DNA from: Coraliomargarita_B sp046540835
GTDB lineage: Bacteria > Verrucomicrobiota > Verrucomicrobiia > Opitutales > Coraliomargaritaceae
DNA length: 33,007 bases
Reading direction: 5' to 3'
Assembly: GCA_046540835.1 (NCBI GenBank)
Contig: JBKHEL010000019.1
Coordinates: 1 to 33,007, forward strand
The notes below the pieces were generated by a model that saw nothing but the letters and a program-made list of their open reading frames with translations, was not told the origin of the DNA and made no database searches. Each line of letters starts with the position of its first letter. Within the stretch, counting starts at the first letter, position 1. A program made the position numbers and the translations under genes. Shown here piece by piece: positions 16,093 to 23,199 of this stretch.

Positions 16093-16401
16093 GCAGAGGC
16101 GTCCGAAACCCGGGAGCCGAGGTGGGAGAGGGGCTTATCGAAAGCCTTGGAGCTGCTGGACCGGCAGGAGCGTGACTTATTGGACTCACGCAAGGGTGCC
16201 GAATGGAAAGTGGCGACGGCGCGGTGGTTGCGCGAACGCTATCTGGCTCCGCACCGTTGGATTGCCGCGCGGCTGAACATGGGAGGAGCTGGCTCGGTGC
16301 AGACACTTGTCAGCCGCCATCGGCGCGAATCGAAAAAAAAGAATTCTTCTTGGGAGAGATTAAATAGTTATGAAATCTTGACTCCGTGTCGCACGATTTA
16401 G
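16093..16401 (+). pseudogene. C-terminal remnant of a RAYT-type (Y1/IS200-like) transposase
   Basis: The frame is open from just after a TAA at 16090-16092. It reads ALELLDRQERDLLDSRKGAE, then WKVATARWLRERYLAPHRW and IAARLNMGGAGSVQTLVSRH, and ends at TAG. This resembles the C-terminal helical/HTH segment of REP-associated tyrosine transposases common in Verrucomicrobiota and Planctomycetota, whose tails end in a pattern like 'KGD..K...A..LR..T.....WIA.RL.MG....V..L'. The catalytic HUH domain (HxH and Tyr) is absent, so this is dead. It lies on the opposite strand to, and directly abuts, the truncated FAD oxidoreductase, marking the scar of an insertion and deletion. The family call is from memory of the tail pattern, not from a search. 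Confidence 0.6.
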
Positions 16402-16457
16402 GCTCCTGCCGAAAAAAGAATTGGCAACCCGGCAAATGTGCGCCTTGTTGAGGGGTA

Positions 16458-17765
16458 ATGCTCGCGCAAGAGATCATTGCCCGGAAGCGGGACGGCCATG
16501 CCCTCAGCCGGGACGAAATCGATGCATTCGTGGGGGGCGTGGTTTCGGGGGATTTCAAGGATTACCAGGCCAGTTCGCTGCTCATGGCGATTTTGCTCAA
16601 CGGCATGTCGGGCGAAGAGACGATGCACCTGACCGAGGCGATGACCCGGTCGGGGCGAGTGGTGGATCTGTCGGAGATCGACCGGCCGCGGCTGGACAAG
16701 CACTCGACGGGCGGGGTCGGTGACAAGGTTTCGCTGGTGCTTGCCCCCCTTGCTGCGTCCTGCGGACTTTGTGTGCCGATGATGAGTGGACGGGGGCTTG
16801 GGCATACCGGGGGCACCCTCGATAAGTTGGAGGCGATCCCCGGATTTCAGGTGGACTTGCCCGAAGCGGCTTACCGGGATCAGTTGCAGTGGTTGCACGT
16901 CGCGATGATCAGTCAATCTGCGGCGATTGCGCCTGCGGACCGGAAGCTTTATGCCCTGCGGGACGTGACAGCGACGGTGGAAAGCATCCCGCTGATCTGC
17001 GCCAGTATTCTGAGCAAGAAAATGGCCGAGGGGATTGACGGCCTCGTCCTCGATGTGAAGTTCGGGCGTGGGGCTTTCATGGCGACTCTCGAGGAAGCCC
17101 GTGAGCTGGCGGAGGCTTTGGTGCAGATCAGTCGGCGCATGGGTAAGTCGACCTCGGCGCTGATCACGCGTATGGATGTGCCCCTCGGTCGTGCCGTGGG
17201 CAATGGGCTTGAGGTGAGGGAAGCGCTCGAATGTCTCCGCGGCTCCGGGCCGGCGGACCTGATGGAAGTGACTTACGCGCTGACGGCGGAAATGCTTCGA
17301 CTGGGGCGGGTGGTGGAGTCTGCCTCGGAAGCGCAGGATCTGATGGAGAGGCAGATCGAGAGCGGGGCGGCTTTGGCCGTGTTTCGGGAGATGGTCGTCG
17401 CGCAGGGTGGCGATGCCTCGGTGATCGATCACCCGGAAGAGTTGGCTCGGGCGGGCCGGTGCCTGAGCATTCGCTATGAGGGAAGCCGTCCAGCCTTTCT
17501 CGCCGACCTGGACGCACGGATCGTCGGTGAGGCAGCGCGTGTGCTCGGTGCGGGGCGCACGCATGCCGAGGCCCCGGTTGATCCTGCTGTGGGCTTTGTT
17601 TTTCAGAAAAAGCCCGGGGACGAACTCGCGCCCAATGATCCGCTCGTGGAGGTGCATAGCAACGATGAAGAAAAGTTGAAAGAAGCGACCACGCGTCTGC
17701 GGGCGGCGTTCCAATATTCACCGGACCCGTTCACTCCGCCTGGGCTGGTTGTGGACCGGATTTGA
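16458..17765 (+). CDS. deoA: Pyrimidine-nucleoside / thymidine phosphorylase
   Basis: Phosphorolyses thymidine, deoxyuridine and possibly uridine to base plus (deoxy)ribose-1-phosphate, in nucleoside salvage. The 435-residue length is typical. The family's phosphate-binding KHSTGGVGDK (81-90) and signature SGRGLGHTGGTLDKLE (110-125) are intact. The three-domain layout is complete, with the C-terminal α/β domain ending FQYSPDPFTPPGLVVDRI. Substrate specificity between thymidine phosphorylase (DeoA) and the broader Pdp enzyme cannot be settled by eye, so the symbol is the more general one. GAGG about 5 bases upstream of ATG 16458 is one of the better ribosome-binding sites in the window. The gene starts right after the transposase remnant, and its stop overlaps a possible TTG start of the purine phosphorylase gene as TTGA, so the two form an operon. 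Confidence 0.93.
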   Translation: MLAQEIIARKRDGHALSRDEIDAFVGGVVSGDFKDYQASSLLMAILLNGMSGEETMHLTEAMTRSGRVVDLSEIDRPRLDKHSTGGVGDKVSLVLAPLAASCGLCVPMMSGRGLGHTGGTLDKLEAIPGFQVDLPEAAYRDQLQWLHVAMISQSAAIAPADRKLYALRDVTATVESIPLICASILSKKMAEGIDGLVLDVKFGRGAFMATLEEARELAEALVQISRRMGKSTSALITRMDVPLGRAVGNGLEVREALECLRGSGPADLMEVTYALTAEMLRLGRVVESASEAQDLMERQIESGAALAVFREMVVAQGGDASVIDHPEELARAGRCLSIRYEGSRPAFLADLDARIVGEAARVLGAGRTHAEAPVDPAVGFVFQKKPGDELAPNDPLVEVHSNDEEKLKEATTRLRAAFQYSPDPFTPPGLVVDRI

Positions 17766-17770
17766 AGCTT

Positions 17771-18559
17771 ATGAAAGATCCTGAAATGATACAGAAGTTC
17801 CGCCCTGAGCTCGGCCTCATCCTCGGCTCGGGGCTGGGCTTTTTCGCAGATGATCGTTTGGATGTAGCCTTCCATCTTCCATATGAGGAGATCGAAGGCT
17901 TCCCCGTTTCGACCGTGCCCGGTCATGCGGGGCGCTTTGTTTGTGGCGAACTGGCGGGGAAGCGGGTGGTTTGCATGGAGGGGCGTTTCCATTTTTATGA
18001 AGGCTACTCACTGCAGGAGGTGACCCTGCCGGTCCGGCTCATGAGTGCGGCGGGTGTGCACACCTTGATTGCGACCAACGCTGCGGGGGGCATCAACCGG
18101 GACTACCGGCCCGGGGATTTTATGCTCCTCGGGGATCACATCAACTTTCTCGGTTCCAATCCTTTGATCGGGGACCGTGATGAGGACGGTGTGCGTTTTC
18201 CGGATATGTCCTGCGTGTATGATGCGGATCTGCGTGCCCGCTTGAAGCGCTGGTCGGTGGGGCGGAACTTTGCGCTTCACGAAGGCGTCTACCTCGCGGC
18301 GACGGGACCCAGCTTTGAAACACCGGCGGAGATTCGGGCCTTTGCAGCGCTCGGTGCGGATGCGGTGGGTATGTCGACCGTGCCGGAAGCGATCGTCGCG
18401 CGGAGGCTCGGACTGCGGATGCTCGGGATTTCCTGTATCACAAATGCGGCAGCCGGCATATCCGAGAGTCCGCTCACTCACGAGGAAGTTGGCGAAACGG
18501 CAGGTCGGGTGCGGGGCCAATTTGCCGATTTGTTGTCTGCTGCGATAGCCTTTTGTTAG
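17771..18559 (+). CDS. Purine-nucleoside phosphorylase (PNP class I, trimeric type)
   Basis: Phosphorolyses inosine and guanosine (and deoxy forms) to base plus (deoxy)ribose-1-phosphate. The 262-residue product shows LGLILGSGLGFFAD with the phosphate-binding serine. It also shows STVPGHAGRF, EGRFHFYEGYS, ATNAAGGINRDYRPGDFML, ATGPSFETPAEIRAFAALGADAVGMSTVPE and SCITNAAAG, the last carrying the purine-contacting Asn. These fix it in the PNP/MTAP family; the GMSTVPE and ITNAAAG patterns favour purine nucleoside, not methylthioadenosine. The ATG at 17771 is preferred. A TTG at 17762 overlaps the deoA stop (TTGA) and would add three residues. It ends tail-to-tail with mutL, overlapping by 4 bp. 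Together with deoA it covers pyrimidine and purine nucleoside breakdown. Confidence 0.93.
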   Translation: MKDPEMIQKFRPELGLILGSGLGFFADDRLDVAFHLPYEEIEGFPVSTVPGHAGRFVCGELAGKRVVCMEGRFHFYEGYSLQEVTLPVRLMSAAGVHTLIATNAAGGINRDYRPGDFMLLGDHINFLGSNPLIGDRDEDGVRFPDMSCVYDADLRARLKRWSVGRNFALHEGVYLAATGPSFETPAEIRAFAALGADAVGMSTVPEAIVARRLGLRMLGISCITNAAAGISESPLTHEEVGETAGRVRGQFADLLSAAIAFC

Positions 18560-20400
18560 CCGCCGAAGCGGCGCTCCAGCTCGCTCCAGCCGATTTCCTG
18601 GTAGGTGGGGCGGCCGAAGGGAGAGCTGTGTGGCACCTCGCATTTGAGGAGCCCGGCGGCCATCGCCTCGATGCTTTGAGTCGAAATCGGGTCTGAGCGC
18701 TGGTAGCTTTCCTTGACCGCCAGCCTGGCAACACTTTCCCAGACCACACTTTCGCGGTGGCTGGTGGTGCCGCGTTGGCGCAATTCATCGACCAGGTCGC
18801 GGATGAAGGACTCGGCCCGGTCAGCTGCGAGCCAGCCGGGCACGGCTTCGATACGGTAAAAGTTTCGCCCAAAGGGCTCGATGGCAAAACCGTGCTCGTT
18901 GAGCAGGCTCAGGTTGGACTCGAGGGCCTCGGCTGCAAGCGGCTCGAATTCCAGGGGCTCGGCGATCAGCAGGCCCTGACTCTCGATCTCTGCTTTTTCT
19001 GTAAAAGTCCTGAGTATTTGCTCGTAGCGGATCCGCTGGTCAGCCTGACGCAGGTGGAGGATGACCAGACCTCTCGGCGTTTCCATGAGTGCATAGCGCT
19101 CCTTCAGGCGGGAGAGCAGTCGCCACGATTGCCTGGGGCGGTCATGGCTGGGGGCATGCTCTGCCGGTGGGTCCTTTGAGGTCTTCGCTTCGCCGGGCGG
19201 CGGCCCCGGGGGGGGCGCCGGTGTCGTCACCGGCGGGGGGCGTGTGCCGGGGGGCTCGGCCGATGCAGCGGGAGAGGTGCCGGGGGCAGGGCCCGTGGCA
19301 CCGGCCCTTGGGGCGGCGCGGGTCGTGTCCGCTGGAGTAGCGGGCTTCGCCGGAGGCTCTGTGGGGGTCGTTTTGGGGACCGGCGCTGCCGTCTGCGCAT
19401 CCCGGTAGGCCTGCAGTGTGTCGGTGATCGCCGCGAGCACGAAACGCCGAATGGCACCCTCTTGACGAAAGCGCACCTCGCGCTTGGCCGGGTGAACGTT
19501 CACGTCCATTTCGCGCGGACTGATTTCGAGGAAAAGGAATGCAGGTGGGTAGCGGCCTTTAGGCAGATGGCCATGATAGGCGTCCAGCACGGCGAAGCCC
19601 AGCGTCCGGTTGTCGACCGGGCGGCGGTTGACCAGTGTGATCAGCTCCCTGCGGGTTGATCGGCCGATACCCGGCTTCGCGGTGAGACCGGTGAGGCGCA
19701 GACCGGCGGCCTCATCGGACTGGTCCACGGAGATCAGATCCCCGGCCAGTTGACGGCCCCAGATCTCTCCGATGCGATCCCGAAGCGGCAGCCCGGAAGG
19801 GGATTGGAAGACCTCGCGGCCATTTTCGAGCACACGGAAATGGACGGATGGATTCGCGATTGCGAAAAGGCGGCAATTGTAAGTGATGTGCGCGGTCTCG
19901 GTGGCATCGGTTTTGAGGAATTTGCGTCGTGCGGGCACGGCATTGAAGAGCTGTGCCACTTCGATCCGTGTGCCAACCGGCATGCCGCAGTCTTTTTTAT
20001 CGAGCAGCTTACCGCCATTGATCGTGATTTCGGTGCCGTGCTCGAAGCTTTCGTGGCGGGTGCGCAGGGTGAATCGCGCAACCGATGCAATGGAAGGGAG
20101 CGCTTCGCCCCTGAAGCCGAAACTGGTCACCTCCTGGAGATCTTCCGCACTGCGGATCTTGCTTGTGGCATGCCGCTCAAGGCATAGGAGCGCCTCGTCC
20201 GGCGTCATGCCACGCCCGTTGTCCTCGACCCGCATGTAAGCTTTGCCGCCATTGCGGAATTCGACTTCGATCCGGGTTGCTCCGGCGTCGAGGCTGTTTT
20301 CGACCAGCTCTTTGATCACCGCAACCGGGCGCTCGATGACCTCGCCGGCAGCGATTTGGTTGGCGACCCGGTCGGAGAGTATTTGGATGGATGGTGTCAT
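18556..20400 (-). CDS. mutL: DNA mismatch repair protein MutL
   Basis: MutL couples MutS mismatch recognition to strand removal. The 614-residue protein has an intact N-terminal GHKL ATPase with ENSLDAG (34-40), DNGRGM (60-65), GFRGEAL (95-101) and the NVHPAKREVRF lysine loop near 305. Next is a long Pro/Ala/Thr-rich linker (about 336-420), then the C-terminal dimerisation domain. That domain lacks the endonuclease metal site. The usual GLV..DQHAAHER..YE is GLVILHLRQADQRIRYE (444-460), ACxxAIKA is ARLAVKES (558-565), and CPHGRP is SPFGRP (593-598). It is therefore probably endonuclease-inactive, as in MutH-using bacteria, and its nicking partner is not in this window. No mutS is nearby. Reading frame and length are normal, so it is not a pseudogene. 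It overlaps the PNP gene tail by 4 bp. The 190-bp gap to the pilin gene holds that gene's terminator. Confidence 0.95.
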   Translation of the reverse strand: MTPSIQILSDRVANQIAAGEVIERPVAVIKELVENSLDAGATRIEVEFRNGGKAYMRVEDNGRGMTPDEALLCLERHATSKIRSAEDLQEVTSFGFRGEALPSIASVARFTLRTRHESFEHGTEITINGGKLLDKKDCGMPVGTRIEVAQLFNAVPARRKFLKTDATETAHITYNCRLFAIANPSVHFRVLENGREVFQSPSGLPLRDRIGEIWGRQLAGDLISVDQSDEAAGLRLTGLTAKPGIGRSTRRELITLVNRRPVDNRTLGFAVLDAYHGHLPKGRYPPAFLFLEISPREMDVNVHPAKREVRFRQEGAIRRFVLAAITDTLQAYRDAQTAAPVPKTTPTEPPAKPATPADTTRAAPRAGATGPAPGTSPAASAEPPGTRPPPVTTPAPPPGPPPGEAKTSKDPPAEHAPSHDRPRQSWRLLSRLKERYALMETPRGLVILHLRQADQRIRYEQILRTFTEKAEIESQGLLIAEPLEFEPLAAEALESNLSLLNEHGFAIEPFGRNFYRIEAVPGWLAADRAESFIRDLVDELRQRGTTSHRESVVWESVARLAVKESYQRSDPISTQSIEAMAAGLLKCEVPHSSPFGRPTYQEIGWSELERRFGG

Positions 20401-20477
20401 GCGGCGTGAGCTTGATTAGGGCTCAAGTGCATCCCGCCTGCAAAACAAAATGGTTCTCCGTAAATTCTTGTGAACTG

Positions 20478-20510
20478 AAAAAGCAAGCCATCGTCGTCGG
20501 ATCGGCTTGC
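20478..20510 (-). terminator. Rho-independent terminator for the pseudopilin gene
   Basis: Read on the minus strand, GCAAGCC and GGCTTGC (plus-strand 20504-20510 and 20483-20489) form a 7-bp stem with a 14-base loop, followed by TTTTT (20478-20482). It lies about 80 bp past the pseudopilin stop and before mutL, so it should separate the two minus-strand transcripts. The loop is larger than ideal, hence moderate confidence. Confidence 0.55.
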
Positions 20511-20590
20511 CGTGCGACCGCCGCAGGGCGCGTCCAAGTCCCGCAGGGTTGGGGGCCAAGGCCGCCCAACTACTGAAGCACACCGGCGGG

Positions 20591-21055
20591 CTACTCCTCG
20601 ATAATCAGGTAATAGCGGTCACCCGCCAGTTTGCGGTATTTGCCCGTGCTGAGGTCGCCATCATCGAAATCCTGGTCGAAGTCGAGAAGCTGCTCCTCAT
20701 TCATGGTATAGCGGTGAGCTCCGACGGCGCATTGAACGCCGTTATCGTTGGTCTCGACGTCCCAGACGCCCCCGATCGCCGGTCCATTGTCCCAATGAGC
20801 TTGCGCGATATATCCTTGCAGACCCTCCGGCATGACGCCTGAGCTGGCGTCTTCAGGGAAGCGCCCGTTTTCCATTGAGAAGACCTCGATTTGTCCCGCA
20901 AAGATGCGGGCATCATTGGCAAATCGGGTCTGTCGCGTATTCTCGGTTGCTTTTCGGAAGGCTGGCATCGCCATGACTGCGAGGAGCCCGACAATCACGA
21001 CCACGATCATGATTTCCATTAGCGTAAAACCTTGTTTGCTCTGTTCGGCCTGCAT
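20591..21055 (-). CDS. Prepilin-type N-terminal methylation protein (type II secretion/type IV pilin-like)
   Basis: Pseudopilin or minor-pilin-like protein, inner-membrane anchored until cleaved by a prepilin peptidase. The start is set at 21055 so that the short leader MQAEQSKQG directly precedes the cleavage motif G|FTLMEI, with the conserved Glu at position 5 of the mature protein. A hydrophobic helix IMIVVVIVGLLAVMAMPAF follows, then a soluble domain of about 120 residues. A longer frame to 21112 would add 19 residues before the leader, which is atypical. The C-terminal part (NGRFPEDAS, GYIAQAHWDNGPAIGG, YLIIEE) resembles GspG-like pseudopilins in general layout. The protein has no calcium-site or tip signature that I can identify. 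It stands alone, divergent from the YyaL-type gene, and is followed by its own terminator. Opitutae carry many such orphan pseudopilins; the role is unknown. Confidence 0.88.
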   Translation of the reverse strand: MQAEQSKQGFTLMEIMIVVVIVGLLAVMAMPAFRKATENTRQTRFANDARIFAGQIEVFSMENGRFPEDASSGVMPEGLQGYIAQAHWDNGPAIGGVWDVETNDNGVQCAVGAHRYTMNEEQLLDFDQDFDDGDLSTGKYRKLAGDRYYLIIEE

Positions 21056-21092
21056 TTTATAAACTAAAATAAAAAGAGGAGCCCTTGCCAGC

Positions 21093-21125
21093 TTGAAAAC
21101 ACGCGCAGGCACCTTTCTTTATAAT
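21093..21125 (+). promoter_or_regulatory. Possible promoter of the YyaL-type gene
   Basis: A perfect TATAAT (21120-21125) lies 23 bp before the ATG at 21149, in an AT-rich intergenic region between two divergent genes. The nearest -35-like hexamer TTGAAA (21093-21098) is 21 bases away, longer than ideal, so the -35 assignment is doubtful. Confidence 0.35.
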
Positions 21126-21148
21126 TTCCATAAAAATTCAGCAATATC

Positions 21149-23185
21149 ATGCCCAATCGACTCATCCAGGAAAAAAGCCTCTATTTGCAACAACACGCCA
21201 AAAATCCCGTAGAGTGGTATCCTTGGGGTCCTGCGGCGCTGGAAGCGGCCCGAGCAGCCGACAAGCCGCTGCTGATTTCGATCGGTTACTCCGCCTGCCA
21301 CTGGTGCCATGTGATGGCCCACGAGTGTTTCGAAGACGCGTATATCGCGGGGATCATGAACAAGCATTTCATCTGCGTGAAAGTCGACCGGGAAGAGCGG
21401 CCCGACGTTGATCAGGTTTACATGGAGGCGGTGCAGATGATTCAACAGCACGGGGGGTGGCCCCTCAATGTCTTCTGCCTGCCCGACGGACGGCCGTTTT
21501 TTGGCGGGACCTATTTCCCCTCGGAGGATCGGGGCAACGGGATAATTCCCTGGCCTCAGCTGCTGATGCGAATTGCCGACTATTACCGGCGCTCGCGGGC
21601 AGAACTGGTGGAAAATGCCGATGCCATCCAGAAAAACATCATTGCCGGAACGGAGGCTGTGTCGGCTGATGCGTCGGCTGATGCGTCGGCTTTCGGTTGG
21701 GAGCCGGGAGTGCTCTGCCGGGCCGCCGAAGGCATCTGCGGCAATCACGACGATTCGTATGGTGGCTTCGGAGCCGCTCCAAAATTTCCGCCCTCGATGG
21801 CGCTGAACTTCCTTCGGGTGCTGCGGCGGGCAGCAGCCGTCGAGGCGGACCCCGCGCTGGCCAAACGGATCGACGAGGTCTGCCAGGCGACGCTGCGCGC
21901 GATGGCGCACGGCGGGATCTACGACCAGTTCGGTGGGGGGTTCGCGCGCTACAGCGTTGATGCACACTGGTTGATTCCGCATTTTGAGAAGATGCTCTAT
22001 GATAACGCGCTTTTGGTGGAGGCCTATACGCGCGGCTGGATTGCCGAGGGAGCGCCCCTTTATGCAAAAATCGTCGAGGAAACGGTCGAATGGCTGGAGC
22101 GTGAGATGGCTGCGCCCTGCGGCGGGTTTTATGCAGCACTCGATGCGGATAGCGAGGACGGCGAAGGCCGCTACTACGTCTGGACGCCGGAGGAGGTGGA
22201 TGCGGTGCTCGGGCCGGAAGTCTCGCGCAAGCTGCGGCAGGCCTATAACATCACAAACGAGGGGAACTTTGAGGATGGGCTAACCAACCCTGCGCTCGTC
22301 GAGCCGGACTTCGCTGTGCGGGAGGAGCTTAGCGAAGCCCGCACAAAGCTGCGGGCGCACCGCGAGGCCTCACGCCAGGCACCCGGCCGGGATGAGAAAG
22401 TCAGCACCTTCTGGAATGCGCTGATGATCCGGGCGCTGGCGGATGCGGGATTTTACTTCGGCCGTGAGGGGTGGTTGCGCCGCGCACTTGAGGCGGCTGA
22501 GTTTGTCTGGGACCGCATTTGCGCGGAAGACGGGGAGGGCGGCATCCGCATCCACGCGGTTTACTACGAGGGGGAGGGAGCCCGTATCCCCGGTTTCCTT
22601 CAGGATTATGCTTCGGTAGCAGACGCCTTTCTCGTGTTGGCTTCGAAGATTGACTGGATTGCGCCCGGGCAATCCGCCGTTTGGCAGGATCGGGCGAAGC
22701 GCTGCCTTGAGGCCACGCTGGCCAAGTTTGTTGACCCGGAACGGCCTGGTTGCTTCTTTACCGAGGCGGGTGCAGAGACCCCCGTGGCGCGGCGCAAGGA
22801 GTGGTTTGACAATGCCACGCCCTCGGGCAATTCCCTCTTACTCCATGCGCTGAGCGGGCTCTATGCACTGACCGGCGATGCCCGCTATGCCGCTGAGCGC
22901 CAGCGGATGCTGCCCGTCTATGCTGACTTTGCGGAGAAGGTCGCCTCGGGCGTGGCGCACGCGCTGGAGGCCGCCGCCAGTGATGCGATCGGTCTCGCCG
23001 TCATCAAAGTCAAAGCCTGCGCGGACATCGAGGCCCTGCGGCTGGCGCTATTGAATAGGCCCTGGAGACGGTGCTTCATCCAGGTCGTTGCCGACGATAC
23101 GCTGCCGGCTGCTTACCAACTCTGCGTCGGTGAGCAGTGCCTCGCGCCGGTCGACGATCCCGGCCAAGTCACCGAGCATTTTTAG
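21149..23185 (+). CDS. Thioredoxin-domain protein of the YyaL / SPATA20 family (DUF255)
   Basis: A conserved protein found from bacteria to mammals, with an N-terminal thioredoxin-like domain and a C-terminal (α/α)6-type domain resembling N-acylglucosamine 2-epimerases; its function is unknown. The 678-residue length is typical. N-terminal hallmarks are SLYLQQHAKNPVEWYPW, GYSACHWCHVMAHECFED with the CHWC site at residues 50-53, VDREERPDVDQVY, and GGWPLNVFCLPDGRPFFGGTYFP. Mid and C-terminal hallmarks include GGFGAAPKFPPS, HGGIYDQFGGGFARYSVDAHWLIPHFEKMLYDNA and SEDGEGRYYVWTPEEV. A 12-bp tandem repeat encodes ADAS units near residues 172-180 between the two domains. It is divergent from the pseudopilin gene. 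It ends 14 bp before the fucI stop on the opposite strand, with no visible terminator between them. Confidence 0.93.
   Translation: MPNRLIQEKSLYLQQHAKNPVEWYPWGPAALEAARAADKPLLISIGYSACHWCHVMAHECFEDAYIAGIMNKHFICVKVDREERPDVDQVYMEAVQMIQQHGGWPLNVFCLPDGRPFFGGTYFPSEDRGNGIIPWPQLLMRIADYYRRSRAELVENADAIQKNIIAGTEAVSADASADASAFGWEPGVLCRAAEGICGNHDDSYGGFGAAPKFPPSMALNFLRVLRRAAAVEADPALAKRIDEVCQATLRAMAHGGIYDQFGGGFARYSVDAHWLIPHFEKMLYDNALLVEAYTRGWIAEGAPLYAKIVEETVEWLEREMAAPCGGFYAALDADSEDGEGRYYVWTPEEVDAVLGPEVSRKLRQAYNITNEGNFEDGLTNPALVEPDFAVREELSEARTKLRAHREASRQAPGRDEKVSTFWNALMIRALADAGFYFGREGWLRRALEAAEFVWDRICAEDGEGGIRIHAVYYEGEGARIPGFLQDYASVADAFLVLASKIDWIAPGQSAVWQDRAKRCLEATLAKFVDPERPGCFFTEAGAETPVARRKEWFDNATPSGNSLLLHALSGLYALTGDARYAAERQRMLPVYADFAEKVASGVAHALEAAASDAIGLAVIKVKACADIEALRLALLNRPWRRCFIQVVADDTLPAAYQLCVGEQCLAPVDDPGQVTEHF
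21661..21691 (+). repeat. In-frame 12-bp tandem repeat (GTCGGCTGATGC) in the YyaL-type gene
   Basis: Two and a half exact copies of GTCGGCTGATGC follow one another. Twelve bases equal four codons, so copy gain or loss by slippage would insert or delete (S)ADA units without breaking the frame. It lies in the variable linker after the thioredoxin-like domain. Confidence 0.7.
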
Positions 23186-23199
23186 AAGCGGTATTCGCT

